Numbered from the stretch's first letter, positions 42,721 to 51,619 are shown. The stretch is 64,000 nucleotides of DNA from Geothrix oryzisoli (GCF_022808865.1 NZ_JAKZLB010000001.1:682001-746000); one strand, 5' to 3'. Numbers and translations: made by a program. Notes: a model not told the origin generated them from the sequence alone.

Positions 42721-43509
42721 TCAGAACAGGCCGGGCCGGGCCTGCCGGATGGCCTGAAGGATGGTGTCGCCGGCGAACCAGAAGGCCAGACCAAGGCAGC
42801 CGCCGAGGCAGACCAGGAAGAGAAGGCTTGGGATCCAGGCGCCGGCCACCCCGCGCCAGGTCTCGACCTGGTGGGTCCTCGCCAGCATGATCCCCTGGTA
42901 GGTCGTGGGCAGCACGAGGAGCAGCAGCGCCGCCAGGACCTGGAACACCTGGCCGGGGAGGCCCGGAAGCGACTTCCCGAGGTTGAAGGGGAGGAGGATC
43001 CAGGCGAACACGCCGGCCGTGTAGAGGGTGGACCGGAGGGAGGAACTCAGCCCGTGGCCATGCGTCGTACCCCGCGCCATCCACAGCCCCACGTGGTTGA
43101 GCAGACCTCCGACCAGGCCGCCGATCAGCAGGCCCACCGGTGCGAACACCAGGACGGACACGAGGGTCATCACCCGCAGGAACCCCTGGGTGGGGGCCGC
43201 GGATGGCAGCTGCAGCCAGGTCATCCAGAACGGCGTGCGGGGCAGGAACACGGCCAGGAGACCGGGGATCACGGCCGGCAGGTACCCCAGGAGGCACATG
43301 AACCAGAGGGGTGATCCGAGGCCATCCGTCCCCCGGAACGCCTCACCGGCCCGCTCCCGGTCGCGGAGAACCCAGCGGAAGGTCTCCAGGATCCGGGTTC
43401 CCAGGTCCGGGTAGGTGCCCCTGTCTTCGAAGGGCACGAGCGGCCCGGCGGAAGCGGGAGGGACATCCTCCAGGAATGCCTGGGGAGAGGCGTAGTGGTC
43501 GTGGTCCAT
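42721..43509 (-). CDS. YIP1 family membrane protein
   Basis: This 262-residue inner-membrane protein has a soluble N-terminus of about 65 residues, including TFRWVLRDRERAGEAFRG. Five helices follow (around WFMCLLGYLPAVIPGLLAVFL, VMTLVSVLVFAPVGLLIGG, YTAGVFAWILLPFNL, VLAALLLLVLPTTYQGIML and LLFLVCLGGCLGLAFW). The pattern fits bacterial Yip1-domain proteins, whose role is unknown. It lies 19 bases downstream of the rRNA methyltransferase gene on the same strand and converges with ttcA. Confidence 0.7.
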   Translation of the reverse strand: MDHDHYASPQAFLEDVPPASAGPLVPFEDRGTYPDLGTRILETFRWVLRDRERAGEAFRGTDGLGSPLWFMCLLGYLPAVIPGLLAVFLPRTPFWMTWLQLPSAAPTQGFLRVMTLVSVLVFAPVGLLIGGLVGGLLNHVGLWMARGTTHGHGLSSSLRSTLYTAGVFAWILLPFNLGKSLPGLPGQVFQVLAALLLLVLPTTYQGIMLARTHQVETWRGVAGAWIPSLLFLVCLGGCLGLAFWFAGDTILQAIRQARPGLF

Positions 43510-43528
43510 GGCGGCCTCTGGAGGGGTG

Positions 43529-44719
43529 TCACTCCACGCTAAGCCACAACCCCTTCAGGTAGAACCCCTCAGGATGGTTCAGCGAGTACGGATGGTCGGC
43601 GGGCTGCCCGAGATGCGCCAGGACGCGTGCTTCGCGACCCGCCTCGAGCAGGGCCGTCCACACGGCCTCCTGGAAGCGCATGCGGTCCAGGTGCTGGCTG
43701 CAGGAGAAGACCCACAGCATCCCCCCGGGAGCCGTGGCACGGGCGCCGAGGCGGAAGACATCCTTGTAGGCCTTGAAAGCCTTGTCCACGTCCTTGCGCT
43801 GCTTGGCGAAGGCAGGCGGATCGACGATGACGCGGTCCCAGCCGCCGGGCTCCAGCTGGCGCATCAGCTCGAAGGCATCGCCCTCCAGGCGGGTGTGCGC
43901 CGCGGGGTCCAGGCCGTTTGCGGCCCAGTCGCGCTCTGCCTGGTCCAGGGCCGGGGCGCTGATGTCCAGGGTGGCCACCTGCGAGGCCCCGCCCAGGCCC
44001 GCATGGATGCTGAAGCCACCGGTGTAGCCGAAGGTGTTGAGCACGCGGCAGCCCTCGGCGTGGGCGCCCACCTGCAGCCGATGCGCCCGCTGGTCCAGGA
44101 AGAAGCCCGTCTTCTGGCCCCGCAGCAGATCCACGCTGAGCCGTGCCGCACCCTCCTGCACCGTCACCGGGCCGGCGAGGCTGCCCTTGAGCAGGCGATT
44201 CACCGGTTCGAGCCCCTCCTCCCGGCGGCCCGACTGGCTGCGCTCCACGAAGGCGGTGATGCCCTCCCGCTTGCCGATCTCGAAGAGGATGGGCCACCAG
44301 CGGTCGCGCAGGATCTCCAGTCCCGCCGTGCCCACCTGGAGCACCAGGGCCCGGGCGTAGCGGTCCACCACCAGGCCCGGCAGGCCGTCGCCCTCGCCGA
44401 AGATCCAGCGGCAGCCGCCTTCGGGGTCCCACAGGCCCAGGCTCTTGCGCAGGGCCAGGGCGGACTCGAACCGCGCCCGGAAGAAGGCCTCGTCCAGGGG
44501 GGCATCCTCGAAGCGGAAGATGCGCGCCGCCAGTGGGTTCGCCGGGCTCGCCGTGCCGACGCCCAGCACCTGGCCCGAATCATCGGCCAGCCGTACCAGA
44601 TGGACTTCCGAAGGCCGGGCCAGGGCCCCGGAGAACACCCAGGGATGGCGCTTGGAGAGCATCACCTCCTTGCCGGGCTTCAGGCGGAGCAGGGGATAGG
44701 GCCAGCGGGGCGTGTTCAT
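43529..44719 (-). CDS. Class I SAM-dependent 23S rRNA methyltransferase (RlmI/RlmK family)
   Basis: This 396-residue protein starts with a PUA-like domain (LLRLKPGKEVMLSKRHPWVFSGAL). The methyltransferase part follows, with KTGFFLDQRAHRLQVG, VLNTFGYTGGFSIHAGLGGA (SAM loop), ATLDISAPALDQAERD and the catalytic-type motif IVDPPAFAKQRKDVDKAFKAY. This layout is that of RlmI, which makes m5C1962 in 23S rRNA. The site methylated here is not proven. It is divergent from the phosphodiesterase gene with 30 bases between starts. Confidence 0.9.
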   Translation of the reverse strand: MNTPRWPYPLLRLKPGKEVMLSKRHPWVFSGALARPSEVHLVRLADDSGQVLGVGTASPANPLAARIFRFEDAPLDEAFFRARFESALALRKSLGLWDPEGGCRWIFGEGDGLPGLVVDRYARALVLQVGTAGLEILRDRWWPILFEIGKREGITAFVERSQSGRREEGLEPVNRLLKGSLAGPVTVQEGAARLSVDLLRGQKTGFFLDQRAHRLQVGAHAEGCRVLNTFGYTGGFSIHAGLGGASQVATLDISAPALDQAERDWAANGLDPAAHTRLEGDAFELMRQLEPGGWDRVIVDPPAFAKQRKDVDKAFKAYKDVFRLGARATAPGGMLWVFSCSQHLDRMRFQEAVWTALLEAGREARVLAHLGQPADHPYSLNHPEGFYLKGLWLSVE

Positions 44720-44737
44720 GGCTTCAGATTAGCTTGA

Positions 44738-44743
44738 TAGGCT
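44738..44743 (+). promoter_or_regulatory. Candidate -10 box for the phosphodiesterase gene
   Basis: TAGGCT lies 6 bases before the ATG at 44750, with TTCATG 17 bases upstream as a weak -35. Transcription would start at or next to the ATG, implying a leaderless message. Confidence 0.4.
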
Positions 44744-44749
44744 GGAAGG

Positions 44750-45925
44750 ATGCGCCGCTCCGCCCTGCTCGCCCTCCTGCTCGCCTTCTTCCCCGCCCGG
44801 GCCGGGGATCCCCCGGAGGCCGCCGCGGGCCCGGTGCTGCTCATCAGCGAGGACGGCCTGGGCGCCGACCAGTTCCGCCCGGACACCATGCCCGGGCTCT
44901 GGGCCCTGGCGGAACAGGGCCGCCGCGCCGCGGTCCGCCCCCCCTTCCCCGCCACCACCTTCAACGGGCACGTGACGCTGGCCACCGGCTGCTGGCCCGA
45001 ACACCACGGCGTCGTGGCCAACGGCTACCTGCGCCCGGAGGACCGCCAGCGCGTCCCCGCCGCCAACCGGGTGGAGGACATCCAGCGCGAGCCACTGTGG
45101 GTCGCTGCCACCCGCAGCGGCGTCCGTACCGCCGTCTTCCACTGGGTGGGCTCCAACGGTCCCTGGGAGGGCGTGACCCCCTGGCGCATGGAGGCCTTCC
45201 AGCCGGGCGTGCCCGATGCGCAGGGTCTGGCCTTCTGCGAATCCGCCCTGGCGGAGGGGGCCCGCCTGGTCATGGCCTATCTGTCGGGCACTGACGAGGA
45301 AGGCCACCTGCACGGCCCCCACAGCCCGGAAGCGGTGGCGAAACTGCGGATCCTCGACAAGGAACTGGCCCCCTGGCTGGCGCGCATGATGACCCTCCAT
45401 CCCGACCTGCGGGTGATCCTCACGGCCGATCACGGCATGACCGCCATGAAGCGCCGGATCCACCTGCCCACCGTCCTCGACGGCATCCCCGTGGACCTCA
45501 TCACCCACGGCGGCAGCGCCTATGTCTACCTGCGGCAGCCCGGCGACCGGGCCCGCGTCCTGGCCCGTCTGCGCAGGGCCGGGCTCAAGGCCTGGCCCCG
45601 GGAACAGGTGCCCACGCGCTACCACCTGGGCGGCAGCCCCCGCGTGGGCGATGTCGTCGTCCTGGCACCCCTCGGCACCTGGCTCTCCCAGGCCCGCAGC
45701 AGCCGCGAGGATGAGTCCGAGCGCCACGGCCGCGCCGGGGCCCACGCCTATGCCCCGGAGTCCGCCCCCATGCGCTCCTGGCTGGTGGTCCTCGGCGCGG
45801 GTCGTGGGCCCCTGGCCGACCTGCCCGCCTGGGACGTCGCCCCCACGATCGCCTCCTGGCTCGACCTCCGGTGGGCCCAGGCCCCGGACGGCAAGCCCGC
45901 GCCGGCGCTGGTATCCGCCCGCTGA
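44750..45925 (+). CDS. Exported alkaline phosphatase/nucleotide pyrophosphatase (NPP) family protein
   Basis: This 391-residue protein has the signal MRRSALLALLLAFFPARAG. It shows LLISEDGLGADQF (metal Asp), PPFPATTFNGHVTLATGCWPEHHG with the nucleophilic Thr in ATTFNGH, GTDEEGHLHGP and the metal site LTADHGM. It belongs to the type I phosphodiesterase/NPP branch of the alkaline phosphatase superfamily, which cleaves phosphate mono- or diesters in the periplasm. Substrate unknown. It converges with the AspT/YidE-type transporter gene one base apart. Confidence 0.88.
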   Translation: MRRSALLALLLAFFPARAGDPPEAAAGPVLLISEDGLGADQFRPDTMPGLWALAEQGRRAAVRPPFPATTFNGHVTLATGCWPEHHGVVANGYLRPEDRQRVPAANRVEDIQREPLWVAATRSGVRTAVFHWVGSNGPWEGVTPWRMEAFQPGVPDAQGLAFCESALAEGARLVMAYLSGTDEEGHLHGPHSPEAVAKLRILDKELAPWLARMMTLHPDLRVILTADHGMTAMKRRIHLPTVLDGIPVDLITHGGSAYVYLRQPGDRARVLARLRRAGLKAWPREQVPTRYHLGGSPRVGDVVVLAPLGTWLSQARSSREDESERHGRAGAHAYAPESAPMRSWLVVLGAGRGPLADLPAWDVAPTIASWLDLRWAQAPDGKPAPALVSAR

Positions 45926-45926
45926 G

Positions 45927-47609
45927 CTATCGGATCAGCGCCAGCAGCACCTGGGCCAGGACGATCTTCAGGATGGTCGCCAGGGGATAGACCGTGGCGA
46001 AGCCCATGTTGGGCAGCTCGTTGCCCGTGTGGTGGCTGGCGTAACCCAGCACCACGGGCTGGGTGTGGGTGCCCGCCAGGATGCCGAACATGATGTTGAG
46101 CGGGATGCCGAACAGCTTGTGGCCCAGCAGCATCGTCAGCGAATCCGCCACGAAGCAGACCAGGAGCGCCGCCCCGAGGAAGAGGGGCAGCACTCCGGCG
46201 TTCTGGGACACGATGGCCCGGAAGCCCTCCCCGGAGATCACGCCGATGCCCGCGGCGAACAGCACCAGGCCGAACTGGCGGACCGTGTGGTTGGCGCTGT
46301 AGGGGAAATTCCAGACCAGCGGTCCGATGCGGTGGAACCGCCCCAGGACCAGCGCCACGGCCAGCGGCCCGCCGGCAAACCCCAGCTTGAAGACGATGCC
46401 GTGGCCCAGCGGGATGGGCAGCTGGCCCAGGGCGAGGCCCGCGGCCAGGCCCATGGCGAAGGTGAGGAAGCTGACCTCGCTGATGGCGCGGTAGCTGTCC
46501 CCGAAGAAGGCCTCGATGGCTTCGATGTTGTCCCGGCGGGTGGTGACGCGCACCCGGTCGCCCAGCTCCAGCACCGTGTCGCCGTCCGGCACGAACCAGA
46601 GATCGCCGCGGCGCACGCGGGTGATGATGGCCTGGTGCTGGTTCGCCAAGTCGAGCTTGCCGAGGGGCACGCCCACCACGTCCCAGCGCGAAACGAAGAT
46701 CCGCGTGGCATCCAGGGCGCTCTGGTCCCGGTCCAGCTCCACATGGCTGCGCTCCCCGATCAGGGCCTCCACCTGGGCCAGATCGTCCGGTGAGCCGACC
46801 ACCGTGACCAGGTCATCCAGCCTCAGGCGGAAGTCCGGGCCCGGCAGCAGCAGCTCCGCCTTGCGCAGCACCCGGCCGAAGACCACATGGAGCCTGCCTG
46901 CACGGCAGAGGTCCCGCTTGCTCATGGCCTCGGCCTCGGCCTTCGTCACCCGCACCGTCCAGACCTCCAGCTTGTGGTGGCCCGTCTGGTAGTCCTTGAG
47001 GCCGTCCGCCTCCTCCCGCAGGTTCACGCGGAACACCTTCGAACTGAGCAGGATGACCAGCATGGGCACCAGGACGCCGATGGGATAGGCGATGGCGGAA
47101 GCCACCGTGGGCTGCGCCAGTTCCACGGGCCCGGCGCCCATGGACTTCACGCGCTCGATGACGCCCGCCAGGGCCGGCATGTTGGTGAAGCTGCCCGTGA
47201 GCAGGCCCGCCGCGTAGCGGGCGTTGAAGCCCATGGCCCGCGCCAGCAGCACCACGAAGAACGTGGAGGCGACCATCACCAGGAAGACCACCGCATTCTT
47301 CTTGATGCCTTCGCGGCTGAAGGCGGCCCAGAAGCTGTGGGAGATGGAGAGGCCCATGGCATAGACGAACACCGCGAGGCCCAGCTCGTAGACCAGCTTC
47401 ATCTCCTTGGAGATGTCCTTCTTCAACCCGGCGTCCAGGCCCGGCGCCATGACCAGCGCGCCCAGGGCGATGCCCGCGAAGAGGATGCTGGCGATGCCGA
47501 AGGAGGCGCCGGCGATGCGGATCTTGCTGATGGGATACCCCAGCGCCACCACCGCGAAGAGCATCAGGAGCGGGTTCTGTGCGAAGAAGAAGAGGGTCTG
47601 CTCGATCAT
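45927..47609 (-). CDS. AspT/YidE/YbjL-type transporter with TrkA_C domains
   Basis: This 560-residue inner-membrane protein has about ten helices in two AspT repeats (LLMLFAVVALGYPISKIRIAG ... and FLTFAMGLAAGLALGQLPIPLGHG ...). They are separated by two cytosolic TrkA_C/RCK-like domains (GRVLRKAELLLPGPDFRLRLDDLVTVVG and GDLWFVPDGDTVLELGDRVRVTTRRD). AspT itself exchanges aspartate and alanine; YidE/YbjL substrates are unknown. GTHTQPVVLGYAS near the end is typical of the second repeat. RCK domains usually bind nucleotides, so gating by a nucleotide is plausible. It stands between the phosphodiesterase and cysteine desulfurase genes. Confidence 0.88.
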   Translation of the reverse strand: MIEQTLFFFAQNPLLMLFAVVALGYPISKIRIAGASFGIASILFAGIALGALVMAPGLDAGLKKDISKEMKLVYELGLAVFVYAMGLSISHSFWAAFSREGIKKNAVVFLVMVASTFFVVLLARAMGFNARYAAGLLTGSFTNMPALAGVIERVKSMGAGPVELAQPTVASAIAYPIGVLVPMLVILLSSKVFRVNLREEADGLKDYQTGHHKLEVWTVRVTKAEAEAMSKRDLCRAGRLHVVFGRVLRKAELLLPGPDFRLRLDDLVTVVGSPDDLAQVEALIGERSHVELDRDQSALDATRIFVSRWDVVGVPLGKLDLANQHQAIITRVRRGDLWFVPDGDTVLELGDRVRVTTRRDNIEAIEAFFGDSYRAISEVSFLTFAMGLAAGLALGQLPIPLGHGIVFKLGFAGGPLAVALVLGRFHRIGPLVWNFPYSANHTVRQFGLVLFAAGIGVISGEGFRAIVSQNAGVLPLFLGAALLVCFVADSLTMLLGHKLFGIPLNIMFGILAGTHTQPVVLGYASHHTGNELPNMGFATVYPLATILKIVLAQVLLALIR

Positions 47610-47642
47610 GCTCGCTCCGCGCCAGAGGGCCTTCCTAGGGGC

Positions 47643-48677
47643 TCATGTCAACCGCCGGATGGCCGCCGCCAGGGCCTCCACCTCGTCGGGTCGCGCGTCC
47701 GGGAGCATCGAGAAGCGAAGCACCGATCGCGCGTCGTCCGAACTATACCCCAAGGTCAAGATTGCATGGCTGGGCTTCACCGCCCCGCTGTGGCAGGCGC
47801 TGCCCGTGCTGACCGCGAACCCCGCCAGGTCCAGGGCCACCTGCAGGGCCTCGCCGTTGCGGCCCCGGAACAGCACGCAACTTGTATTCGGCAGCCGGGG
47901 CGAGCCCTGGCCGATGACCTCGATATCCCGGCCCCAGGCGGCGATTTCCGCTTCGAAGGCATCCCGGATCGGGGCCAACGCCGCATTCAGGGCTTGACGC
48001 TCCGTCAAATGGCGCGCCGCCGCCGCCAGCCCCAGGATGGCAGGGAGATCCTCCGTGCCGCCCCGGCGGCGCCGCTCCTGGGGACCTTCCATGACGGGCT
48101 CCCAGGGCAGCCCCGGCCGCATCCACAGCAGGGCCGCGCCCCGGGGTCCCCCCATCTTGTGGCCGCTGAACACGGCCGCATCGCAGTCCGACAGGTCCAC
48201 GGGCACCTTGCCCCAGGCCTGGCAGCAGTCCTTGAGGCGAACGGCATCCAGGGCGGAGGGCATGGCGTAGCGGATGCCCGTCTCGTTGCTGGCGGCCATC
48301 TGCACCACCGTGGCGCAGTCCGCCGGCACCTCGGGCAGCATGGCCACCCGCGACCAGTCCCGCAGGGGGTTCAGGCAGGCGCTGTGCTCCCCCGGGAACA
48401 CAGCCGCGGGACGGTCCCCCAGGGTTGGATGAAGGCCGCGGATGAGCAGGTGCAGGGCCTCGGTGGCGCTGGCGCAGAACACCAGCTCCCCCGGCGCCAC
48501 CGTCAGGGCTGCCGCGAGCTCCCGACGGGCCTCCTCGAGGCGGAACCGCGCCCGCTGGCCCTCCCGGTGGGTGCTGGTGGGATTGGCCCAGTCCTCCACC
48601 ATCGCCCGCCGCACCGCCTCCACCGCCTCCGGATGGGGCGGCGTCGTGGCGTTGGCATCGAAGTAGAGCCTGGACAT
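47643..48677 (-). CDS. Cysteine desulfurase (NifS/IscS-like)
   Basis: This 344-residue class V aminotransferase-fold enzyme releases sulfur from cysteine for Fe-S clusters and tRNA thiolation. The start is LYFDANATTPPHPEAVEAV; FCASATEALHLLI, the PLP lysine K174 in FSGHKMGGPRGAALL and the persulfide cysteine C295 in STGSACHSGAV follow. It is somewhat shorter than IscS (about 400), nearer to NifS-like variants. The ATG at 48677 aligns with the family start; longer readings cross the divergent nucleotidase start. No scaffold genes adjoin; it could feed TtcA, 6 kb away. Confidence 0.9.
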   Translation of the reverse strand: MSRLYFDANATTPPHPEAVEAVRRAMVEDWANPTSTHREGQRARFRLEEARRELAAALTVAPGELVFCASATEALHLLIRGLHPTLGDRPAAVFPGEHSACLNPLRDWSRVAMLPEVPADCATVVQMAASNETGIRYAMPSALDAVRLKDCCQAWGKVPVDLSDCDAAVFSGHKMGGPRGAALLWMRPGLPWEPVMEGPQERRRRGGTEDLPAILGLAAAARHLTERQALNAALAPIRDAFEAEIAAWGRDIEVIGQGSPRLPNTSCVLFRGRNGEALQVALDLAGFAVSTGSACHSGAVKPSHAILTLGYSSDDARSVLRFSMLPDARPDEVEALAAAIRRLT

Positions 48678-48699
48678 GACATCAATGTACCCTGGGCCC

Positions 48700-49626
48700 A
48701 TGCCCAAATCCCTGGAAGGCAAGCTCGTCGTCGCCATCTCCTCCCGGGCCCTCTTCGATTTCGAGGAGGAGAACCGGGTCTTCGAGGAAACCGACGATCG
48801 GGCCTACATGGAACTCCAGCTCTCGCGCCTGGACGTGCCCGCCAAGCCGGGCGTGGCCTACCCGCTGGTGAAGAAGCTGCTGGCCTTCAACGCCGGGAAC
48901 GAGGGCCGCGTGGCCGTGGTGATCCTCTCCCGCAACGACCCCGTGAGCGGCCTGCGGGTCTTCCGCAGCGCCCAGGAGGCGAACCTCCAGCTGGAGCGCG
49001 GCGTCTTCACCCGGGGCCGGAACCCCTACCCCTACCTCACCTCCCTGGGGGCGAACCTGTTCCTCTCCGCCAAGGAGGACGACGTCCGCGCCGCCCTCAA
49101 TGCCGGCTTCGCCGCCGCGCGGGTCTACCCCGACAGCGCCATGGCCGCGGACCGCCACCCGGACGAGATCCGCATCGCCTTCGACGGTGACGCCGTGCTG
49201 TTCAGCGATGAGGCGGAGCGTGTCTACGCCGAGAGTGGCCTGGCAGCCTTCCAGGCCCATGAGATCAAGCACGCGGCCACCCCCCTGCCCCCGGGGCCCT
49301 TCAAGCCCCTGCTGCAGGCCCTCCAGCCCCTGCAGGACATGGGCACCGGGGCCCCCATGCGCATCCGCACCGCCCTCGTCACCGCCCGCAGTGCCCCCGC
49401 CCACGAGCGCGCCATCCGCACCCTCATGGCCTGGAACATCCAGGTGGACGAGGCCATGTTCCTCGGTGGCCTCGAAAAGGCCGACTTCCTCCGGGAGTTC
49501 GAGCCGGACTTCTTCTTCGACGACCAGACCGGCTACTGCGACACCGCCGCCAAGGTGGGGCCCACCGGCCACGTGGTGAGCGGCGTGAAGAACGAGGCGG
49601 GGGGGCCTGAACGGACGCCTCGGTAG
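48700..49626 (+). CDS. 5'-nucleotidase (NT5C1-like family)
   Basis: This 308-residue protein resembles cytosolic 5'-nucleotidase I and its bacterial relatives (Pfam 5-nucleotidase). It shows LVVAISSRALFDFEEENRVFEE, AFNAGNEGRVAVVILSRNDPVSGLRVF, IAFDGDAVLFSDEAERVY (HAD-like Asp motif) and EFEPDFFFDDQTGYC. It would dephosphorylate nucleoside monophosphates in the cytoplasm. The chosen ATG at 48700 aligns with the family; 22 bases separate it from the divergent desulfurase start, and no strong ribosome site is seen. A stem-loop at 49631 follows the stop. Confidence 0.87.
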   Translation: MPKSLEGKLVVAISSRALFDFEEENRVFEETDDRAYMELQLSRLDVPAKPGVAYPLVKKLLAFNAGNEGRVAVVILSRNDPVSGLRVFRSAQEANLQLERGVFTRGRNPYPYLTSLGANLFLSAKEDDVRAALNAGFAAARVYPDSAMAADRHPDEIRIAFDGDAVLFSDEAERVYAESGLAAFQAHEIKHAATPLPPGPFKPLLQALQPLQDMGTGAPMRIRTALVTARSAPAHERAIRTLMAWNIQVDEAMFLGGLEKADFLREFEPDFFFDDQTGYCDTAAKVGPTGHVVSGVKNEAGGPERTPR

Positions 49627-49630
49627 ACCC

Positions 49631-49649
49631 CGGAACGCTGCGCGTTCCG
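49631..49649 (+). terminator. Stem-loop after the 5'-nucleotidase gene
   Basis: CGGAACGC (49631-49638) pairs with GCGTTCCG (49642-49649) around TGC, 4 bases after the stop. No T-run follows, so it may be a weak terminator or a message-end stabiliser. Confidence 0.5.
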
Positions 49650-49669
49650 AGATGGGAAAAGACTTCTCC

Positions 49670-49684
49670 TTAACAAGTTGTTAA
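49670..49684. promoter_or_regulatory. AT-rich palindrome, possible operator
   Basis: TTAACAAGTTGTTAA is a perfect 7+1+7 inverted repeat in GC-rich DNA, located between two hairpins and about 60 bases before the ftcD -10 region. It has the look of a repressor site; the cognate regulator is unknown. Confidence 0.45.
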
Positions 49685-49686
49685 CT

Positions 49687-49727
49687 ATCTCCAAAGGCGG
49701 GCCGCCTCGCGGCCCGCCTTTGGAGAT
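49687..49727. terminator. Perfect 19-base-pair GC-rich hairpin upstream of ftcD
   Basis: The left arm is 49687-49705 (starting ATCTCCAAAGGCGG) and the right arm 49709-49727, perfectly complementary, with loop CTC. Stem ends are A/T-rich (CCAAAGG and CCTTTGG). It could stop transcription in both directions or act as an attenuator if transcription starts upstream. Confidence 0.65.
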
Positions 49728-49742
49728 GCGATGCGGCGCCAC

Positions 49743-49751
49743 TGCTAGAGT
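49743..49751 (+). promoter_or_regulatory. Candidate extended -10 promoter for ftcD
   Basis: TGCTAGAGT (TG, one base, TAGAGT) lies 20 bases before the ftcD ATG and just downstream of the large hairpin. GGAGG at 49763-49767 is the ribosome site. Confidence 0.4.
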
Positions 49752-49771
49752 TGGATCGTCACGGAGGAATC

Positions 49772-51619
49772 ATGTCCCGCAGGCTGGTGGAGTGCGTGCC
49801 GAACATCTCGGAAGGCCGGGATGCCGCGAAGATCAGGCAGGTGGTGGACGCCATCAGCGCCGTGCCCGGCGTGCAGGTGCTGGACGTGGATCCGGGGGCG
49901 GACACGAACCGCACGGTCATCACCTTCGTCGGCGAGCCCGAGGCCGTGCTGGCGGGCGCCTTCGCGTGCATCGCCGAGGCCGCCAAAGTCATCGACATGC
50001 GCCAACACCACGGGGCCCACCCCCGCATGGGCGCCACGGATGTGACCCCCTTCGTCCCGGTGGAGGGCGTGACCATGGCGGACTGCGCCGAGCTGGCCCG
50101 CCGCCTGGGCGCCCGCGTGGCCGCCGAACTGGCCATCCCCGTCTACCTCTACGAGTCCGCCGCCTCGCGGCCCGAGCGCCGCAACCTGGCCGAAGTGCGC
50201 CGGGGCGAGTACGAGGGCCTGGAGAAGAAGCTGACATCCCCCGAGTGGACGCCCGACTTCGCCGCGCCCTTCAACGCCCAGGCTGGGGCGGCCATCATCG
50301 GCGCCCGAGAGTTCCTGGTGGCCTACAACGTCACGCTGAACTCCAACGACAAGGCCCACGCGACGGACATCGCCTTCGAACTGCGCGAGAAGGGCCGCGT
50401 GGCCCGCCGCGGCCGCGTGAAGCCCTACTACCAGGCGGGCGAGCTGATCTACTACGCCGAAGGGTCGTTCCCCTGCGGAAACTGCGACTTCACCGGCGCC
50501 ACCTTCCAGGAGACCGTGGATCACTGCGCCTCCGCCCACGGCTACGACCTGCCCGCTCTCATGCGGCTGAACGATGTGGATCCCGCGAACCCCGTGGGCC
50601 AGAAGGTCCGCCGCCGGGGCCTCTACGACCACTGCAAGGCCATCGGCTGGTATGTGGACACCTACCGCCGCGCTCAGATCAGCGTGAACCTCACGGACTA
50701 CAAGCAGACCGCGCCCCACACGGTCCTCGAAGAGGCCCGCAGGTTGGCCGCCGAACGCGGCCTGGTGGTCACCGGCAGCGAGATCGTGGGCCTGGTGCCC
50801 TTCCAGTGCCTGCTGGCCTCAGGCCGCCACTACCTGAAGGCCATGGGCAAGTCGACGGGCGTGCCCACCTCCGACATCCTCCAGACCGCCGTGTTCTCCA
50901 TGGGCCTCGGGGACGTGGCGCCCTTCGAGGTCGAGAAGAAGGTCCTGGGCCTGCCCACCTACGATGCGAAGTCCCTCGTCGCCATGCCCGTCCACGCCTT
51001 CACGGATGAGGTCAGCCGCGACACGCCGGCCCCCGGCGGCGGCTCCATCGCGGCCCTGGCCGGCAGCCTGGGCGCGGCGCTGGCCAGCATGGTGGCCAAC
51101 CTGGCCCAGGGCGGAGCGGACGCCGGGAAGGACGCCAAGCTCATCACCCTGGCCGAACAGGCCCAGGTGCTGAAGGACCGCCTCATGGTGGCCGTCGATG
51201 CCGACACCAACGCCTTCAACGCCTTCATGGACGCCCGCCGCCTGCCGGACGCCACGCCCGAGCAGAAGGCCGCCCGCCACGAGGCCATGCAGGCCGGCCT
51301 GAAGGTGGCCATCGAGGTGCCCCTGGACACCGCGAAGACCAGCTTCGAGGCCCTGGAACTGGCCGGCCAGGCCGCCCGGCTGGGCAAGGTGGCCTCCATC
51401 ACCGATGCGGCCGTGGGCGCGCAGATGGCCTACGCCGGGGTGCGCGGCGGCGTCTGGAACGTGGTCATCAACCTCAAGGACATCACCGACGCGGCGTATG
51501 TCGCCGACATGCAGCGGGAATGCGCCAGCCTGCTGGCGCAAGCCGGTGCGGCCTTGAAAGAAGTGACGGATCACGTGGATCAGAAGCTGCTCGATCGGCT
51601 GACGAAAGCGAAAAAGTAG
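49772..51619 (+). CDS. ftcD: Fused glutamate formiminotransferase / formimino-THF cyclodeaminase
   Basis: In this 615-residue bifunctional enzyme, residues 1-180 form the N-terminal transferase domain (LVECVPNISEGRD, DPGADTNRTVITFVG, HHGAHPRMGATDVTPFVPV). The second transferase domain follows (FNAQAGAAIIGAREFLVAYNV, QISVNLTDYK). Residues ~415-610 are the cyclodeaminase (DEVSRDTPAPGGGSIAALAG). It moves the formimino group from formiminoglutamate to THF and then forms methenyl-THF, finishing histidine breakdown. Residues ~230-262 carry an insert with C235-x2-C238-x12-H251-x4-H256, a C2H2 zinc-finger-like pattern. GGAGG precedes the ATG. No hut genes are adjacent. Confidence 0.93.
   Translation: MSRRLVECVPNISEGRDAAKIRQVVDAISAVPGVQVLDVDPGADTNRTVITFVGEPEAVLAGAFACIAEAAKVIDMRQHHGAHPRMGATDVTPFVPVEGVTMADCAELARRLGARVAAELAIPVYLYESAASRPERRNLAEVRRGEYEGLEKKLTSPEWTPDFAAPFNAQAGAAIIGAREFLVAYNVTLNSNDKAHATDIAFELREKGRVARRGRVKPYYQAGELIYYAEGSFPCGNCDFTGATFQETVDHCASAHGYDLPALMRLNDVDPANPVGQKVRRRGLYDHCKAIGWYVDTYRRAQISVNLTDYKQTAPHTVLEEARRLAAERGLVVTGSEIVGLVPFQCLLASGRHYLKAMGKSTGVPTSDILQTAVFSMGLGDVAPFEVEKKVLGLPTYDAKSLVAMPVHAFTDEVSRDTPAPGGGSIAALAGSLGAALASMVANLAQGGADAGKDAKLITLAEQAQVLKDRLMVAVDADTNAFNAFMDARRLPDATPEQKAARHEAMQAGLKVAIEVPLDTAKTSFEALELAGQAARLGKVASITDAAVGAQMAYAGVRGGVWNVVINLKDITDAAYVADMQRECASLLAQAGAALKEVTDHVDQKLLDRLTKAKK

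Noticed and set aside
50461-50560. Frameshift or sequencing error in ftcD as cause of the cysteine/histidine insert
   Set aside because: The frame is open with normal codon use on both sides, and conserved domain motifs resume directly, so it is a genuine insert.
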